Shown one piece after another: positions 53,559 through 62,170 of a stretch of DNA of 64,000 nucleotides. The stretch is taken from the NCBI GenBank assembly GCA_003168375.1, contig PMSI01000005.1, positions 124,001-188,000 on the forward strand, in the 5' to 3' direction. A program made the translations under genes and the position numbers. This DNA is from Vulcanimicrobiota bacterium (GTDB taxonomy: Bacteria > Vulcanimicrobiota > Vulcanimicrobiia > Vulcanimicrobiales > Vulcanimicrobiaceae). The notes below the pieces were generated by a model that saw only the letters and a program-made list of their open reading frames with translations, had not been told where the DNA came from and ran no database searches. The first letter of the stretch is position 1. Every line of letters begins with the position of its first letter.

Positions 53559-54347
53559 TCCTTCGAGAAATCGCAGCAGCAGGTCGTTGAACGCGACCGG
53601 CTGCTCGGCGTTCAGGATGTGCGCGGCGTGCATGACCTCGAGCTGCGCGCCCGCGATCGCATCGCGCATCTCGGCACCGACGGCGGGCGACGCGGTGGGG
53701 TCGTGCGTCCCGGCGACGATCAGCGTTCGGGCGCGGATCAGCGCATCGTCGGCGCGCAGGTCGGCGTCGCGGACGGCCCGGCCGCAGGCGAGGTACCCCG
53801 CCTTCGGCGTACGGCGCACCATGTTCGCAAACCCTCGCACGAGCTCCGGACGGTCCGCGTGCGTCTGTTCGGTGAACCATCGCCCCATCGTGCTGTCGAC
53901 GATCACCTCGAGGCCGTCACGTTCCACGGTCGCGAGCCGCTCGTCCCAAATCGGAATCGTGCCAAGCCGGCTGCCGGTCGCGCACAGGACGAGCGAACCG
54001 ACGCGCGCCGGATGCCGCGCGGCGACGCGCTGCGCGACCATCCCGCCGATCGAGAGGCCGACCATGTCGAACCGGTTGACGCCCAGCGCGTCGACCAGCG
54101 CGATCGCGTCGTCGGCGAGCCGCTCGATCGTCGCATGGTACGGATCGTCGCCCGGCGTCGTGTCGGTCAGCCCGTGGCCGCGCATGTCGTAGCGCAGCAC
54201 GCGGTGCTTCCGGCTCAGGGCGTTGATTTGCTCGTCCCACATATGCACGTTCGTCGCCAGCGAGTTGGCCAGCAGCACGACCGGTGCGTCGTGCGGACCG
54301 GCAAAATCGTAGTGGACGGTCAGGTCGTTCGGGCGGATGAACGGCAT
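53550..54347 (-). CDS. alpha/beta hydrolase, 3-oxoadipate enol-lactonase (PcaD) like
   Basis: 265 aa, cytosolic. Catalytic Ser in FDMVGLSIGGMVAQRVAARH near residue 96; Asp in LIVAGTHDPTASPAVG near 212; His in MHAAHILNAEQPVAF near 240. FIRPNDLTVHYDFAGPHDAP and RYDMRGHGLTDTTPGDDPYH are typical of the PcaD group. Since the pathway here is the 4,5-cleavage branch, which makes no enol-lactone, the hydrolase may act on another lactone or ester, or belong to a separate branch. The name is by similarity only. Confidence 0.82.
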   Translation of the reverse strand: MPFIRPNDLTVHYDFAGPHDAPVVLLANSLATNVHMWDEQINALSRKHRVLRYDMRGHGLTDTTPGDDPYHATIERLADDAIALVDALGVNRFDMVGLSIGGMVAQRVAARHPARVGSLVLCATGSRLGTIPIWDERLATVERDGLEVIVDSTMGRWFTEQTHADRPELVRGFANMVRRTPKAGYLACGRAVRDADLRADDALIRARTLIVAGTHDPTASPAVGAEMRDAIAGAQLEVMHAAHILNAEQPVAFNDLLLRFLEGSR

Positions 54348-54430
54348 CGACGATCTCCCTGCCGGGGCGGGCGGGCGGGTCCGTTCGCGCGGGCGAGGCG
54401 ACCTCCTCCGCCGTGGCTAAACCACCCGGC

Positions 54431-55414
54431 ATGAGTCGCTTGTTCGGCGTCGCGACGGCCTGCGTCGCGATGCTTCTGGCCGCGTCGGTCGGCGCGCAAA
54501 CCTTCGTCGGAGGCTGGACCAAGGGCGCGCAGCTCCGGAACTCGCGCAGCGAGGTCGCCGTGGCCGCCGTCGGCAGCACACTGTTCGTGATCGGCGGCTA
54601 CGCGCCGGCCGGACCGAACCCGACCGCGCTCGACGCGAGCGGCCAGGTCGACGTCGACGAGCCGCTGGTACAGGCGTTCGATCTGCAGACCGGGCGCTGG
54701 TCCGATCGCGCCCCGTTGCCGCGCGGGCTCAACCACCTCGGCGTGACCGTGCTCGACGGAAAGATCTACGCGTTCGGCGGCTTCGCGCAGCAGAACCGCG
54801 AACCGGTCGCCGACGCCAACCTATACGACCCCGCGGCCGACGCATGGACCGCGCTGCCGCCGCTCCCCGGCGCGCTCGGCTCGATCGCCGTCGCGGCGCT
54901 CGACGGTAAAATCCATCTGGTCGGCGGACGCGACGTGCACAGCGTCGCCACGCACCTCGTCTTCGACCCCGCGACGAAGCGCTATACGAGCGCGGCACCG
55001 CTCCCGATCGGGCGCGACCACATGGGGCTGGTGGCGTACGGCGGGAAGCTGTACGCGATCGCCGGCCGCATCGACGACTTCGACCACAACACGTCGTACG
55101 TCGACATCTACGATCCGAAGACGAACCGCTGGACCGCCGGGACGCCGATGCCCTCGCAGCGCAGCGGGATGGCCGTCGTGCTGTTCCGCGACCGCATCCT
55201 CGCGATCGGCGGCGAACGCGTCGGCGGCACGTTCACGAACAACGAGGCGTACGACCCGCGCACGAACCAGTGGCTCAGCCTGACGGCGCTCCCCGAGGGC
55301 CGCCACGGGACGGGCGCCGCGGTGATCGACGGCGTGCTCTACCTGCCCGGCGGCGCTCCGGTCAACGGCGGGAGCCAGCAGTCGGACACGCTCTTCATGT
55401 TCCGGCAATCCTGA
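54431..55414 (+). CDS. secreted kelch-repeat protein
   Basis: About 327 aa. Signal peptide SRLFGVATACVAMLLAASVG, ending at AQT. Six kelch-type blades follow, marked by RSEVAVAAVGSTLFVIGGYA, HLGVTVLDGKIYAFGGFAQQ, LGSIAVAALDGKIHLVGGRD, HMGLVAYGGKLYAIAGRIDD, RSGMAVVLFRDRILAIGGER and HGTGAAVIDGVLYLPGGAP. Beta-propeller of unknown binding partner. The ATG at 54431 fits the signal peptide; a GTG at 54413 is also in frame. It overlaps the next gene's CTG start (CTGA). Confidence 0.85.
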   Translation: MSRLFGVATACVAMLLAASVGAQTFVGGWTKGAQLRNSRSEVAVAAVGSTLFVIGGYAPAGPNPTALDASGQVDVDEPLVQAFDLQTGRWSDRAPLPRGLNHLGVTVLDGKIYAFGGFAQQNREPVADANLYDPAADAWTALPPLPGALGSIAVAALDGKIHLVGGRDVHSVATHLVFDPATKRYTSAAPLPIGRDHMGLVAYGGKLYAIAGRIDDFDHNTSYVDIYDPKTNRWTAGTPMPSQRSGMAVVLFRDRILAIGGERVGGTFTNNEAYDPRTNQWLSLTALPEGRHGTGAAVIDGVLYLPGGAPVNGGSQQSDTLFMFRQS

Positions 55415-55830
55415 AACGCCGCATCTGGACCGCCGTCGCGGTCGTCGTCGTCATCGCCATGTTCTACGCAGCGATCAGCCTGCGCGTCTACCGTCACACG
55501 CTGCCGCACCTCTTGCTCATGCATCTCTTCGGCGAGGACTACAACGAAGGTCCGGTCTCGGTGCTGGTCCTGTTGCGGAAGTTCTACAGCATCGTCGCCT
55601 TCGCGCTGATCGGCTTCGTCGTCGACAAAGCGCTGCCGGCGACACGCCGCCCCGCCCTGCGCGCCGCGCTGATCGTCGCCGCCTTCTCCGCCGCGATCGA
55701 AGTCGTCCAGAAGCTGCACGGCGCCGGCGAAGGTCCACTCTCGGAAGCGGTCGACGTCGCCTGCGGAGCCCTCGGCGGCTGGCTCGCCGTCACGATCGCG
55801 AGAGCGCTCCACCGAGGAGGCAATCCATGA
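55411..55830 (+). CDS. VanZ-like membrane protein (CTG start)
   Basis: 139 aa with three to four hydrophobic helices: WTAVAVVVVIAMFYAAISLR, SIVAFALIGFVVDKAL, ALIVAAFSAAIEVVQKLHG. The AAIEVVQ and VDVACGALGGWLAV segments resemble the VanZ domain. No ATG, GTG or TTG lies near the first helix; CTG at 55411 overlaps the preceding stop in CTGA, the same coupling that other genes here use with ATGA or GTGA. An internal ATG at 55459 would lose half the first helix. Role unknown; VanZ relatives are linked to envelope stress and teicoplanin resistance. Confidence 0.68.
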   Translation: MKRRIWTAVAVVVVIAMFYAAISLRVYRHTLPHLLLMHLFGEDYNEGPVSVLVLLRKFYSIVAFALIGFVVDKALPATRRPALRAALIVAAFSAAIEVVQKLHGAGEGPLSEAVDVACGALGGWLAVTIARALHRGGNP

Positions 55831-56141
55831 TCATCGAGATGCGCACGTATACGACGAAGCCGGGCAAGCGATCCGAGTTCCTCGAGATCTTCCGCACCAG
55901 ATCGATCCCGGCACACGACGAGATCGGGATGAAAATACTCGGTCCGTTCCTCTCCGTCGAAGACGCCGACACGTTCTTCTTCATGCGCGGCTTCCCGGAC
56001 TTGCCGTCACGCGAGCCGATGAAGGCCCAGTTCTACGAAGGCTCACTCTGGAAGGACGAGCTCGAGAACCGCGTCATGCCGATGTTGGACCATTACGAGG
56101 TCGTCGTGGTGGACGACCCCGAAAATGCAATCCGCTGGTAG
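55827..56141 (+). CDS. NIPSNAP-family protein
   Basis: 104 aa with the NIPSNAP start IIEMRTYTTKPGKRSEFLEI and the central SVEDADTFFFMRGFPDLPSR. Small ferredoxin-like alpha/beta barrel; the family function is uncertain, but it is often next to oxidoreductases. ATG overlaps the stop of the VanZ-like gene (ATGA), so kelch, VanZ-like and NIPSNAP genes form one translationally coupled operon. Confidence 0.88.
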   Translation: MIIEMRTYTTKPGKRSEFLEIFRTRSIPAHDEIGMKILGPFLSVEDADTFFFMRGFPDLPSREPMKAQFYEGSLWKDELENRVMPMLDHYEVVVVDDPENAIRW

Positions 56142-56192
56142 GCATTGATCGCAGGACGTTCCACCGACGCGCTTCGCGATCACCACAGCCGT

Positions 56193-56879
56193 TCAGACGC
56201 CCGGAGCCTCGCCAAGTACGGCTGCCAACAGCGGGATGCTCGGTAGTTCTCGAACTGCCGCGGCCGCGTTCGTCAAGAGCGCGCGCACGTCAGCGGCGAG
56301 CGTTGCGAGAGTGCCGTCGCCGAAGTAGGCGAGTGCCTTGAGCGAATCAGCGCTTTGAAACGCGGGGCCGTAGATCGTCCGGGCGGAACCGAGGCCGCGC
56401 TCGAGCGCATGCCCTGCACGCAGGAGTGCGGCGATATCGAGATAGTCCTTCGCCTCGGCTCGGTCGAGTATGACCTTCACTTTCGTCGCGAAGAGATCGT
56501 CGATCGACGCGACGAGGAGGCTGCCGTCGTCGGTACGTTCGGGCTCGCCGACGCGTCCCGCGATCCGAGCCGGCACCAGATCTCCGAAAAACGACACCTT
56601 GACAGGTCGGCCTTCTCGTTCCACGACCAGCGTCAGGGTGTCAACCGCATCCTGCACCACTCGCCCTCCGCGCAGGAGCCCGGCTTCAAGAATCTGGTCC
56701 TTGCGCAGCGGCCGGTCCGTGAAGAAATCGAAGTCGACGGACTCGCGGTGACCGAGCCGCAGCGCGAGAGCCGTGCCGCCGTAGAGCACGAAACCCATCC
56801 GTTCAAACGGCGCGAGTTCAGGCCACAGCGCGATCTGCGCAGGCGGGAGGGTCTCGCGCTGCGGAACGAACGTCTTCAC
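56193..56879 (-). CDS. nucleotidyltransferase, AbiEii/AbiGii toxin family
   Basis: 228 aa. The nucleotidyltransferase core is clear: FVLYGGTALALRLGHRESVD followed by FDFFTDRP (Gly-Gly then Asp-x-Asp) near residue 36. Further on, LLVASIDDLFATKVKVILDR and EAKDYLDIAALLRAGH are typical of AbiEii (DUF1814-like) toxins. Such proteins transfer nucleotides to RNA or tRNA. The GTG start overlaps the stop of the upstream 94-aa partner (GTGA), the coupling usual for toxin-antitoxin pairs. Confidence 0.85.
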   Translation of the reverse strand: MKTFVPQRETLPPAQIALWPELAPFERMGFVLYGGTALALRLGHRESVDFDFFTDRPLRKDQILEAGLLRGGRVVQDAVDTLTLVVEREGRPVKVSFFGDLVPARIAGRVGEPERTDDGSLLVASIDDLFATKVKVILDRAEAKDYLDIAALLRAGHALERGLGSARTIYGPAFQSADSLKALAYFGDGTLATLAADVRALLTNAAAAVRELPSIPLLAAVLGEAPGV

Positions 56880-57160
56880 TTGAAGACGCGGCGCGGCAGC
56901 GGGGGAACGTCTTGGCCCGGCCTTACAACGCCGAGCCGGTAGTGCCAGTAGCTCCATGAACGCGGCTTCAGCCAGCCGGCCTCCGCGTGTGCGAGCACGT
57001 CGCGAAACGGATCTTCGCCGACCTCGCGGATCACGCGCAGCACGTCGTCGTAGTCGCCGATATCCATGACCTGCGCGATGATGCGGCGCGGCGCGTGCGG
57101 GCTGTTATCGCCGGTTTTCCACCAGAGGTATTTCGCGCTCATCTCGTCCAGGATGCTCAT
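56876..57160 (-). CDS. small partner of the AbiEii-like protein (antitoxin candidate)
   Basis: About 94 aa, all-helical. Visible segments: MSAKYLWWKTGDNSPHAPRR, RIIAQVMDIGDYDDVLRVIR and SWSYWHYRLGVVRPGQDVPP, ending in PLPRRVF. Similar small proteins with a Trp-x-Tyr-Trp-x-x-Arg-Leu-Gly motif precede AbiEii-type genes. It lacks the winged helix of AbiEi, so the pair is not a standard AbiEi/AbiEii. Start at ATG 57160; a GTG at 57178 adds six residues. Confidence 0.7.
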   Translation of the reverse strand: MSILDEMSAKYLWWKTGDNSPHAPRRIIAQVMDIGDYDDVLRVIREVGEDPFRDVLAHAEAGWLKPRSWSYWHYRLGVVRPGQDVPPLPRRVFK

Positions 57161-57207
57161 CGACCGATCACGCTCCACGTAGAGTCTTCGTCAGCGCAGT
57201 GGCAGCA

Positions 57208-58155
57208 TCATGCGGATACGCGCGTCGGGGGCTCTTTGCCGTCGAGGAACGCTATGAGGTTCTCCGCGGCGAGCATTGCCATGCGGGCGCGGGTTTCGTA
57301 GGTGCCGCTGCCGACGTGGGGGACGATCACGACGTTGTCGCAGAGCGCGAGCGGGTGGTCCGGTGGGAGCGGTTCGGGGTCGGTCACGTCGAGCGCCGCG
57401 CCGACGATCGTCTTCTGCTGCAGCGCGCGAACCAGGGCGTCCGTGTCGACCACCGCGCCGCGAGCGACGTTGACGAGCGTCGCGGTCGGCTTCATCTGCG
57501 CGAACTGCGCGTCGCCGAACATGCCGCGCGTTTCGTCCGACAGCGGGACCAACAGCACGACGCAGTCGGCTTCGGCGAGCAGCGCCTCGAACGAGTGGTA
57601 GGACGCCCCGGTCGTCGCGTCGTCACCGCGCGGGTTGCGGTTGCTGTAGATCACGCGCATCCCGCTGATCTGGGCGCGCTTCGCGAGCGCGAGGCCGATC
57701 GTACCGAACCCGACGATCCCGAGCGTCGCACCCTCGAGATCGTGGCCGAGCGGCATGTTGCCCTGCATCCAGCGCCCGGAACGCACCCAGTTCAGTCCGA
57801 CGGCGAGGTTGCGCACCGCGAAGATCACCAGCGCGTACGTCAGGTCCGCGACCGTCTCGGTCAGCGAGCCGCTGGTGTTCGTCAGCACGATCCCGCGCGC
57901 GGCGAGCGCGGCCAGGTCGACGTTGTCGTAGCCAACCGACCAGGTCGCCACGATGCGCAGCTTCGGTGCGGCGGCGAGAAACGCCGCATCGATCGGGAAG
58001 GTCGAGCTCACCAGCACGCCGGCCGCGTCCGCCAATGCCGCGTCCCATTCCGAGCGCGGGAGCGCCGAGACGTCGGTGACCTCGGCGCGCTCGCGCAGCC
58101 GCTCAACCACGACCGCCGGAACCGGCGTCGCGACGACGATCTTCGCCCGTTCCAT
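57208..58155 (-). CDS. D-2-hydroxyacid dehydrogenase (glyoxylate/hydroxypyruvate reductase-like)
   Basis: 315 aa, NAD(P)-dependent. Motifs: VATWSVGYDNVDLAALAARG, the nucleotide loop GATLGIVGFGTIGLALAKRA near residue 150, catalytic Arg in ATLVNVARGAVVDTDALVRA near 230, Glu in VTDPEPLPPDHPL, and His in NVVIVPHVGSGTYETRARMA near 283. It reduces glyoxylate, hydroxypyruvate or a similar 2-oxoacid. The start touches the stop of the tartrate/malate dehydrogenase gene (one-base overlap), so they form one operon with the TRAP transporter genes. Confidence 0.9.
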   Translation of the reverse strand: MERAKIVVATPVPAVVVERLRERAEVTDVSALPRSEWDAALADAAGVLVSSTFPIDAAFLAAAPKLRIVATWSVGYDNVDLAALAARGIVLTNTSGSLTETVADLTYALVIFAVRNLAVGLNWVRSGRWMQGNMPLGHDLEGATLGIVGFGTIGLALAKRAQISGMRVIYSNRNPRGDDATTGASYHSFEALLAEADCVVLLVPLSDETRGMFGDAQFAQMKPTATLVNVARGAVVDTDALVRALQQKTIVGAALDVTDPEPLPPDHPLALCDNVVIVPHVGSGTYETRARMAMLAAENLIAFLDGKEPPTRVSA

Positions 58156-59210
58156 CAGATCGCGGCGGCGATCGCCTTCCCGACTTCTTCCGTGCTCGCG
58201 GTCCCGCCGATGTCGCGCGTGCGCGGACCGTTCGTCAGGACGCTCTCGATCGCGCGCACGACGGCCTGCGATGCGTCGGGATGGCCGAGATGGTCGAGCA
58301 TCATCGCGCCCGACCAGATCTGGCCGATCGGGTTCGCGATCCCCTTGCCGTAGATGTCGGGCGCCGAACCGTGCACCGGCTCGAACAGCGACGGGAACTC
58401 ACGCTCCGGATTGAGGCTCCCCGACGGTGCGATCCCGATCGTACCGGTCGCGGCCGGGCCGAGGTCGGAGAGGATGTCGCCGAACAGATTCGAGGCGACC
58501 ACGACGTCGAACCAATCCGGATGCTGCACGAAGTGTGCGGTCAGGATGTCGATGTGGTACTGGTCGGTCTTCACGTCGGGATAAGCGGCACCGACCGCCT
58601 TGAAGCGCTCGTCCCAGTACGGCATCGTGATCGCGATCCCGTTCGATTTCGTCGCCGAGGTCACGTGCTTCTTCGGCCGCGTGCGCGCGAGCTCGAACGC
58701 GTAGCGCATGATCCGGTCGGTCCCGCGCCGCGTGAAGATCGACTCCTGGATGCACACCTCGTTCTCGGTCCCTTCGAACATCCGGCCGCCGACCGACGAG
58801 TACTCGCCTTCGGTGTTCTCGCGTACGATCCAGAAGTCGATGTCGCCGGGCTCGCGTCCGGCCAGCGGTGACACGATCCCCGGCATCAAGCGGACGGGCC
58901 GCAAGTTGACGTACTGCTGAAAACCGCGCCGGAACGGGATCAGCAGTCCCCACAGCGAGACGTGGTCGGGGACGCTCGGGAAGCCGACGGCGCCGAAAAA
59001 GATCGCGTCGTGCTCTTTGATCTGCTCGAGCCCATCGGCCGGCATCATCGCGCCGGTCGCGGCGTAGCGCTCGCAGCTCCAGTCGAAATGGTCCCACGCG
59101 AACGCGATGCCGTGCTTGCGCGCGACCGCTTCGAGCACGCGGATCCCTTCGGGCACGACCTCTTTGCCGATCCCGTCGCCCGGGATCGCGGCGATCCGAT
59201 ACGTTTTCAT
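58155..59210 (-). CDS. tartrate dehydrogenase/D-malate dehydrogenase (isocitrate/isopropylmalate dehydrogenase family)
   Basis: 351 aa. Family marks: RIAAIPGDGIGKEVVPEGIR, FGAVGFPSVPDHVSLWGLLI near residue 74, the Arg-rich substrate loop in YVNLRPVRLMPG, WIVRENTEGEYSSVGGRMFE near 128, KSNGIAITMPYWDERF near 190 with the catalytic Lys-Ser-Asn, and VVASNLFGDILSDLGPAATG near 235. The Trp-Gly-Leu loop is typical of the tartrate/D-malate group and not of LeuB. It likely oxidises D-malate or tartrate to a 2-oxoacid. Downstream of the TRAP importer genes, which fits uptake of C4-dicarboxylates. Confidence 0.88.
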   Translation of the reverse strand: MKTYRIAAIPGDGIGKEVVPEGIRVLEAVARKHGIAFAWDHFDWSCERYAATGAMMPADGLEQIKEHDAIFFGAVGFPSVPDHVSLWGLLIPFRRGFQQYVNLRPVRLMPGIVSPLAGREPGDIDFWIVRENTEGEYSSVGGRMFEGTENEVCIQESIFTRRGTDRIMRYAFELARTRPKKHVTSATKSNGIAITMPYWDERFKAVGAAYPDVKTDQYHIDILTAHFVQHPDWFDVVVASNLFGDILSDLGPAATGTIGIAPSGSLNPEREFPSLFEPVHGSAPDIYGKGIANPIGQIWSGAMMLDHLGHPDASQAVVRAIESVLTNGPRTRDIGGTASTEEVGKAIAAAI

Positions 59211-59211
59211 G

Positions 59212-61098
59212 CTATTGACCTGCGGTCTTCGGGAGAAATCCGAGCGAGATCCACGGCACGTACGCGACGATGAGCAACCCGATCAGCAGCGCGATCAGGT
59301 AGGGGACCATCGGCTTGACCACGCGTTCCGGATTCGCTTTCCCGATCGCGCTTGCGGCGAAGAACCCGATTCCGACCGGCGGTGAGAACAGGCCGACGCC
59401 CATCGCGAGCACGACGACGATCGCGTAATGCACTTCGTTGATGCCGGCCGCCTTCGCGACGGGAAAGAGCAGCGGTCCGAACAGCACCATCGCCGGGATC
59501 CCTTCGAGTACGGAGCCCAGGAAGATGAACATGATGATGGAGAGCAGCATGATCCCGGCCTTGCCGCCGGGCGCGTGGCCGAGGATGTCGGCCAGCTGCT
59601 GCGCGAAGCCCGACTGCGTCAGCGCCCAGCCCATCGCCGTCGCGGTCGCGATGATCAGCAGGATCGCGCCCGCCAGCGAGACCGTCTCGAGCAGCGTCGG
59701 GTACAGCGTGCGCCAGTCGAGCGCGCGGTACACGAGCACGCCGACCAGCAGCGTATAGATGATCCCGACGACGCTGACCTCAGTCGCGGTCGCGATCCCG
59801 GCGACCACGAAGTAGCGGATGACCAGCGGCAGCACGAGCCCGGGCAGCGCGATGAAGAACGCCCAACCGATCGTGCGCATCGACGCGCGCTTCGAGAGCG
59901 TCGCGTTCTCGCGCTTCGCATCGTACAGCGCGACTGCGACGAGGAGGATCGAGAGGACGAACGCGGGCAGCAGCCCGGCGGTGAACATCGCCTGAATCGA
60001 CACGCCGGTCACCGACCCGATGATGATCAGCACGAGGCTCGGCGGGATCGTCTCCGCCATCGCGCCCGAGGTCGCGAGCAGCGCGATCATCGAGGTGCGC
60101 TTCTGCCCGCGGCGTTCCATGTCGGGGAACAGCACCGGCGCGACCGCGGCCATGTCGGCGATCTTCGAGCCCGAGATGCCGGAGACGAGGTACATCGCGC
60201 CGACCAGCACGATGCTCAGCCCCCCGCGCAAGTGGCCGACCAGGCTCGCCAGCGCACCGACGAGCCGCTGCGCGATCCCCGCGGTCTCCATCAGCAGCCC
60301 CAGGAAGATGAACAGCGGCACGGCGAGCAGCACGAGGTTCGATACACCCTCCTGCATGCGCCCGGAGACCGTGCTGAGCGGCACCGTCGTCACGATCGCG
60401 AGATAGCTCAGCGTCCCCAGCCCGAACGAGAACGCGATCGGGACGCCGATCGCAACGCACGCACCGACCAGCACGACGAAGAACAGCACGAGGTTGAAGT
60501 TTCCCAGCACATGGAATGCGTCGCGCCCGAACCACGCCGCCGCGCTGACGAGCACCGCCGTCCCGACGACGCCCGCGACGATCTTGGGGTCTTGCTCCGA
60601 GATCCGCAGCAGCGCGAGCACGAGGATCAGCACCAGACAGATGATGATGGCCAGGACTTCGTACGACCGCGGGATGCTGAGCGCCGGGGTCAAGTCGATC
60701 TTCTCTTGGTTGAAGAACTTCACCGTCGCCGGCATCAGCTCGATGACGAAGATCGACGTCACGACCGATGCGATCGCCTCGAGGATTTGCCGGGTCCGCG
60801 GCGACGCCCGCCGCACGAGCGCAGAGAGGCTGATGTGCTCGCCGCGGCGGTACGCGACGACCGACCCCAGCATCGCCAGCCACAGGAAGACCATCGTCGC
60901 CAGCTCGTCGCTCCACACCAGCGGGTTGCCGAGTACGTAGCGGGTGAAAACTCCGGCGGAAAGGATCACGATCTCGGCGACGACCAGCAGCGCCGCGAGC
61001 GGCTCGACCACCACGCCGATCGCGCGGTCGATCGCCGCTGCCCACGGCCGGCGGAACGCGAGTTGGGTGGGCTCGACCGCGGTCTCGGCTACGTGCAC
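59212..61098 (-). CDS. TRAP transporter, fused small and large permease (DctQM)
   Basis: 628-aa inner-membrane protein. The first 180 residues are the DctQ part with four helices (LAALLVVAEIVILSAGVFTR; RYVLGNPLVWSDELATMVFL). The remaining about 430 are DctM with about 12 helices: VLFFVVLVGACVAIGVPIAF, VSNLVLLAVPLFIFLGLLME, LIIIGSVTGVSIQAMFTAGL, IVVVLAMGVGLFSPPVGIGF. It imports organic acids using ion gradients and the binding protein of the next gene upstream. Its start is six bases after the DctP gene. Fused QM forms are common for carboxylate and sialic-acid-like TRAPs. Confidence 0.95.
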   Translation of the reverse strand: MHVAETAVEPTQLAFRRPWAAAIDRAIGVVVEPLAALLVVAEIVILSAGVFTRYVLGNPLVWSDELATMVFLWLAMLGSVVAYRRGEHISLSALVRRASPRTRQILEAIASVVTSIFVIELMPATVKFFNQEKIDLTPALSIPRSYEVLAIIICLVLILVLALLRISEQDPKIVAGVVGTAVLVSAAAWFGRDAFHVLGNFNLVLFFVVLVGACVAIGVPIAFSFGLGTLSYLAIVTTVPLSTVSGRMQEGVSNLVLLAVPLFIFLGLLMETAGIAQRLVGALASLVGHLRGGLSIVLVGAMYLVSGISGSKIADMAAVAPVLFPDMERRGQKRTSMIALLATSGAMAETIPPSLVLIIIGSVTGVSIQAMFTAGLLPAFVLSILLVAVALYDAKRENATLSKRASMRTIGWAFFIALPGLVLPLVIRYFVVAGIATATEVSVVGIIYTLLVGVLVYRALDWRTLYPTLLETVSLAGAILLIIATATAMGWALTQSGFAQQLADILGHAPGGKAGIMLLSIIMFIFLGSVLEGIPAMVLFGPLLFPVAKAAGINEVHYAIVVVLAMGVGLFSPPVGIGFFAASAIGKANPERVVKPMVPYLIALLIGLLIVAYVPWISLGFLPKTAGQ

Positions 61099-61104
61099 GT
61101 CGGC

Positions 61105-62115
61105 CTACGCGAGCTTGTTCGCGTACTTTTCGAGGGCGGCCCAGGCCTTCGGCCCGAACTTATCGCGCCACCGTTCGTAGTACTTCGCCTCGACGAGCTT
61201 CGCTTTGAAGCTGCCCTTGTCGACGTCGTTGAACTTCATCCCGCGCCGCGCCAGCTTGTCGCGCACCGACCGGTTGAGGATCACGTTGTCGTTGCGCGCG
61301 TCGAGCACCGCCTTGATCATCTCGCGCGAGATGACGTCCTGAAGACCCTTGCCGAGCTTGTTCCACACGTCCTGGTTGAAGAGCGTCCAGTAGCCGGACC
61401 AGATATGGTCGGACATCGAGACGTACTTCTGCACTTCGTAGAACTTCTGCTGGTCGATCAGCAGCAGCGGATTCTCCTGGGCGTCGATCACGTGGGTCTG
61501 CAGCGAGGTGTAGAGCTCGCTCAGCGCGATCGGCGTCGGTGAAGCGCCCAGCGACTTGAACGTGTCGACGCGAATCTCGCCCGGCGAGACGCGGATCTTC
61601 AGCCCCGCCAAGTCGGCGACGTTGTGGATCGGCTTGATCGAGCTGGTGATCTCGCGAAAGCCGTTCTCCCAGATTTTTTCGAGGACGACCATCCCGCCTT
61701 TGGTCTGGATGTCGTCGCGCACGACCGTGCCGAGATCGCCGTCCATCGCCTTGAAGACCGTCTCGCGGTTCGGATAGGCGTAGGCGAGGTTCTCGATCGA
61801 CGCCAGCGGCGCGATCTGGTTGAGGAACGCGCCCGGCATCGCGAGCGACTCGAGCGCACCGGAGCGGAGCTGCGCGATCATGCTGGGGTCGCTGCCGAGC
61901 TGGCTGGTCGGGAACGACTTGAAGTTGACCCGGCCGTTCGTTGCCTTGCGGATCCGCCCGAACGCCTCGACCGAACGGACGTTGATCGGATGCTCGGCCG
62001 GCAGATCGTGCCCGTATTTCAGCTCGAAGTCGGCGGCGCGGGCGGGCGTGATGATACCGATCGTCGCGAACGTCGCCGCGGTGCCGAGCACGAAGCCTTG
62101 GCGGGTGACGGGCAT
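61105..62115 (-). CDS. TRAP transporter substrate-binding protein (DctP)
   Basis: 336-aa periplasmic binding protein, started at ATG 62115, nine bases after AAGGAG. Signal sequence TRQGFVLGTAATFATIGIIT, ending before RAADFELKYGH. Body: EHPINVRSVEAFGRIRKATN, GRVNFKSFPTSQLGSDPSMI, GLKIRVSPGEIRVDTFKSLG (the Arg that binds the carboxylate lies here), PIALSELYTSLQTHVIDAQE, and MSDHIWSGYWTLFNQDVWNK. It feeds the fused permease at 59212. Organic-acid substrates are likely, C4-dicarboxylates most of all given the enzymes downstream. Confidence 0.93.
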   Translation of the reverse strand: MPVTRQGFVLGTAATFATIGIITPARAADFELKYGHDLPAEHPINVRSVEAFGRIRKATNGRVNFKSFPTSQLGSDPSMIAQLRSGALESLAMPGAFLNQIAPLASIENLAYAYPNRETVFKAMDGDLGTVVRDDIQTKGGMVVLEKIWENGFREITSSIKPIHNVADLAGLKIRVSPGEIRVDTFKSLGASPTPIALSELYTSLQTHVIDAQENPLLLIDQQKFYEVQKYVSMSDHIWSGYWTLFNQDVWNKLGKGLQDVISREMIKAVLDARNDNVILNRSVRDKLARRGMKFNDVDKGSFKAKLVEAKYYERWRDKFGPKAWAALEKYANKLA

Positions 62116-62170
62116 TGGGGGGTGCTCCTTGTGGGTGAACGGCGCCCGGGTGACTCGAGCGCCCGCATTG

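Noticed and set aside
53550-54347. Classical PcaD of the beta-ketoadipate route in this cluster
   Set aside because: Ring cleavage genes here are of the 4,5 type, and no pcaB/pcaC/pcaIJ is seen, so a firm pcaD name is not justified.
57199-58353. 384-codon plus-strand frame
   Set aside because: Antisense to the hydroxyacid dehydrogenase, whose motifs and catalytic Arg/Glu/His are all present.
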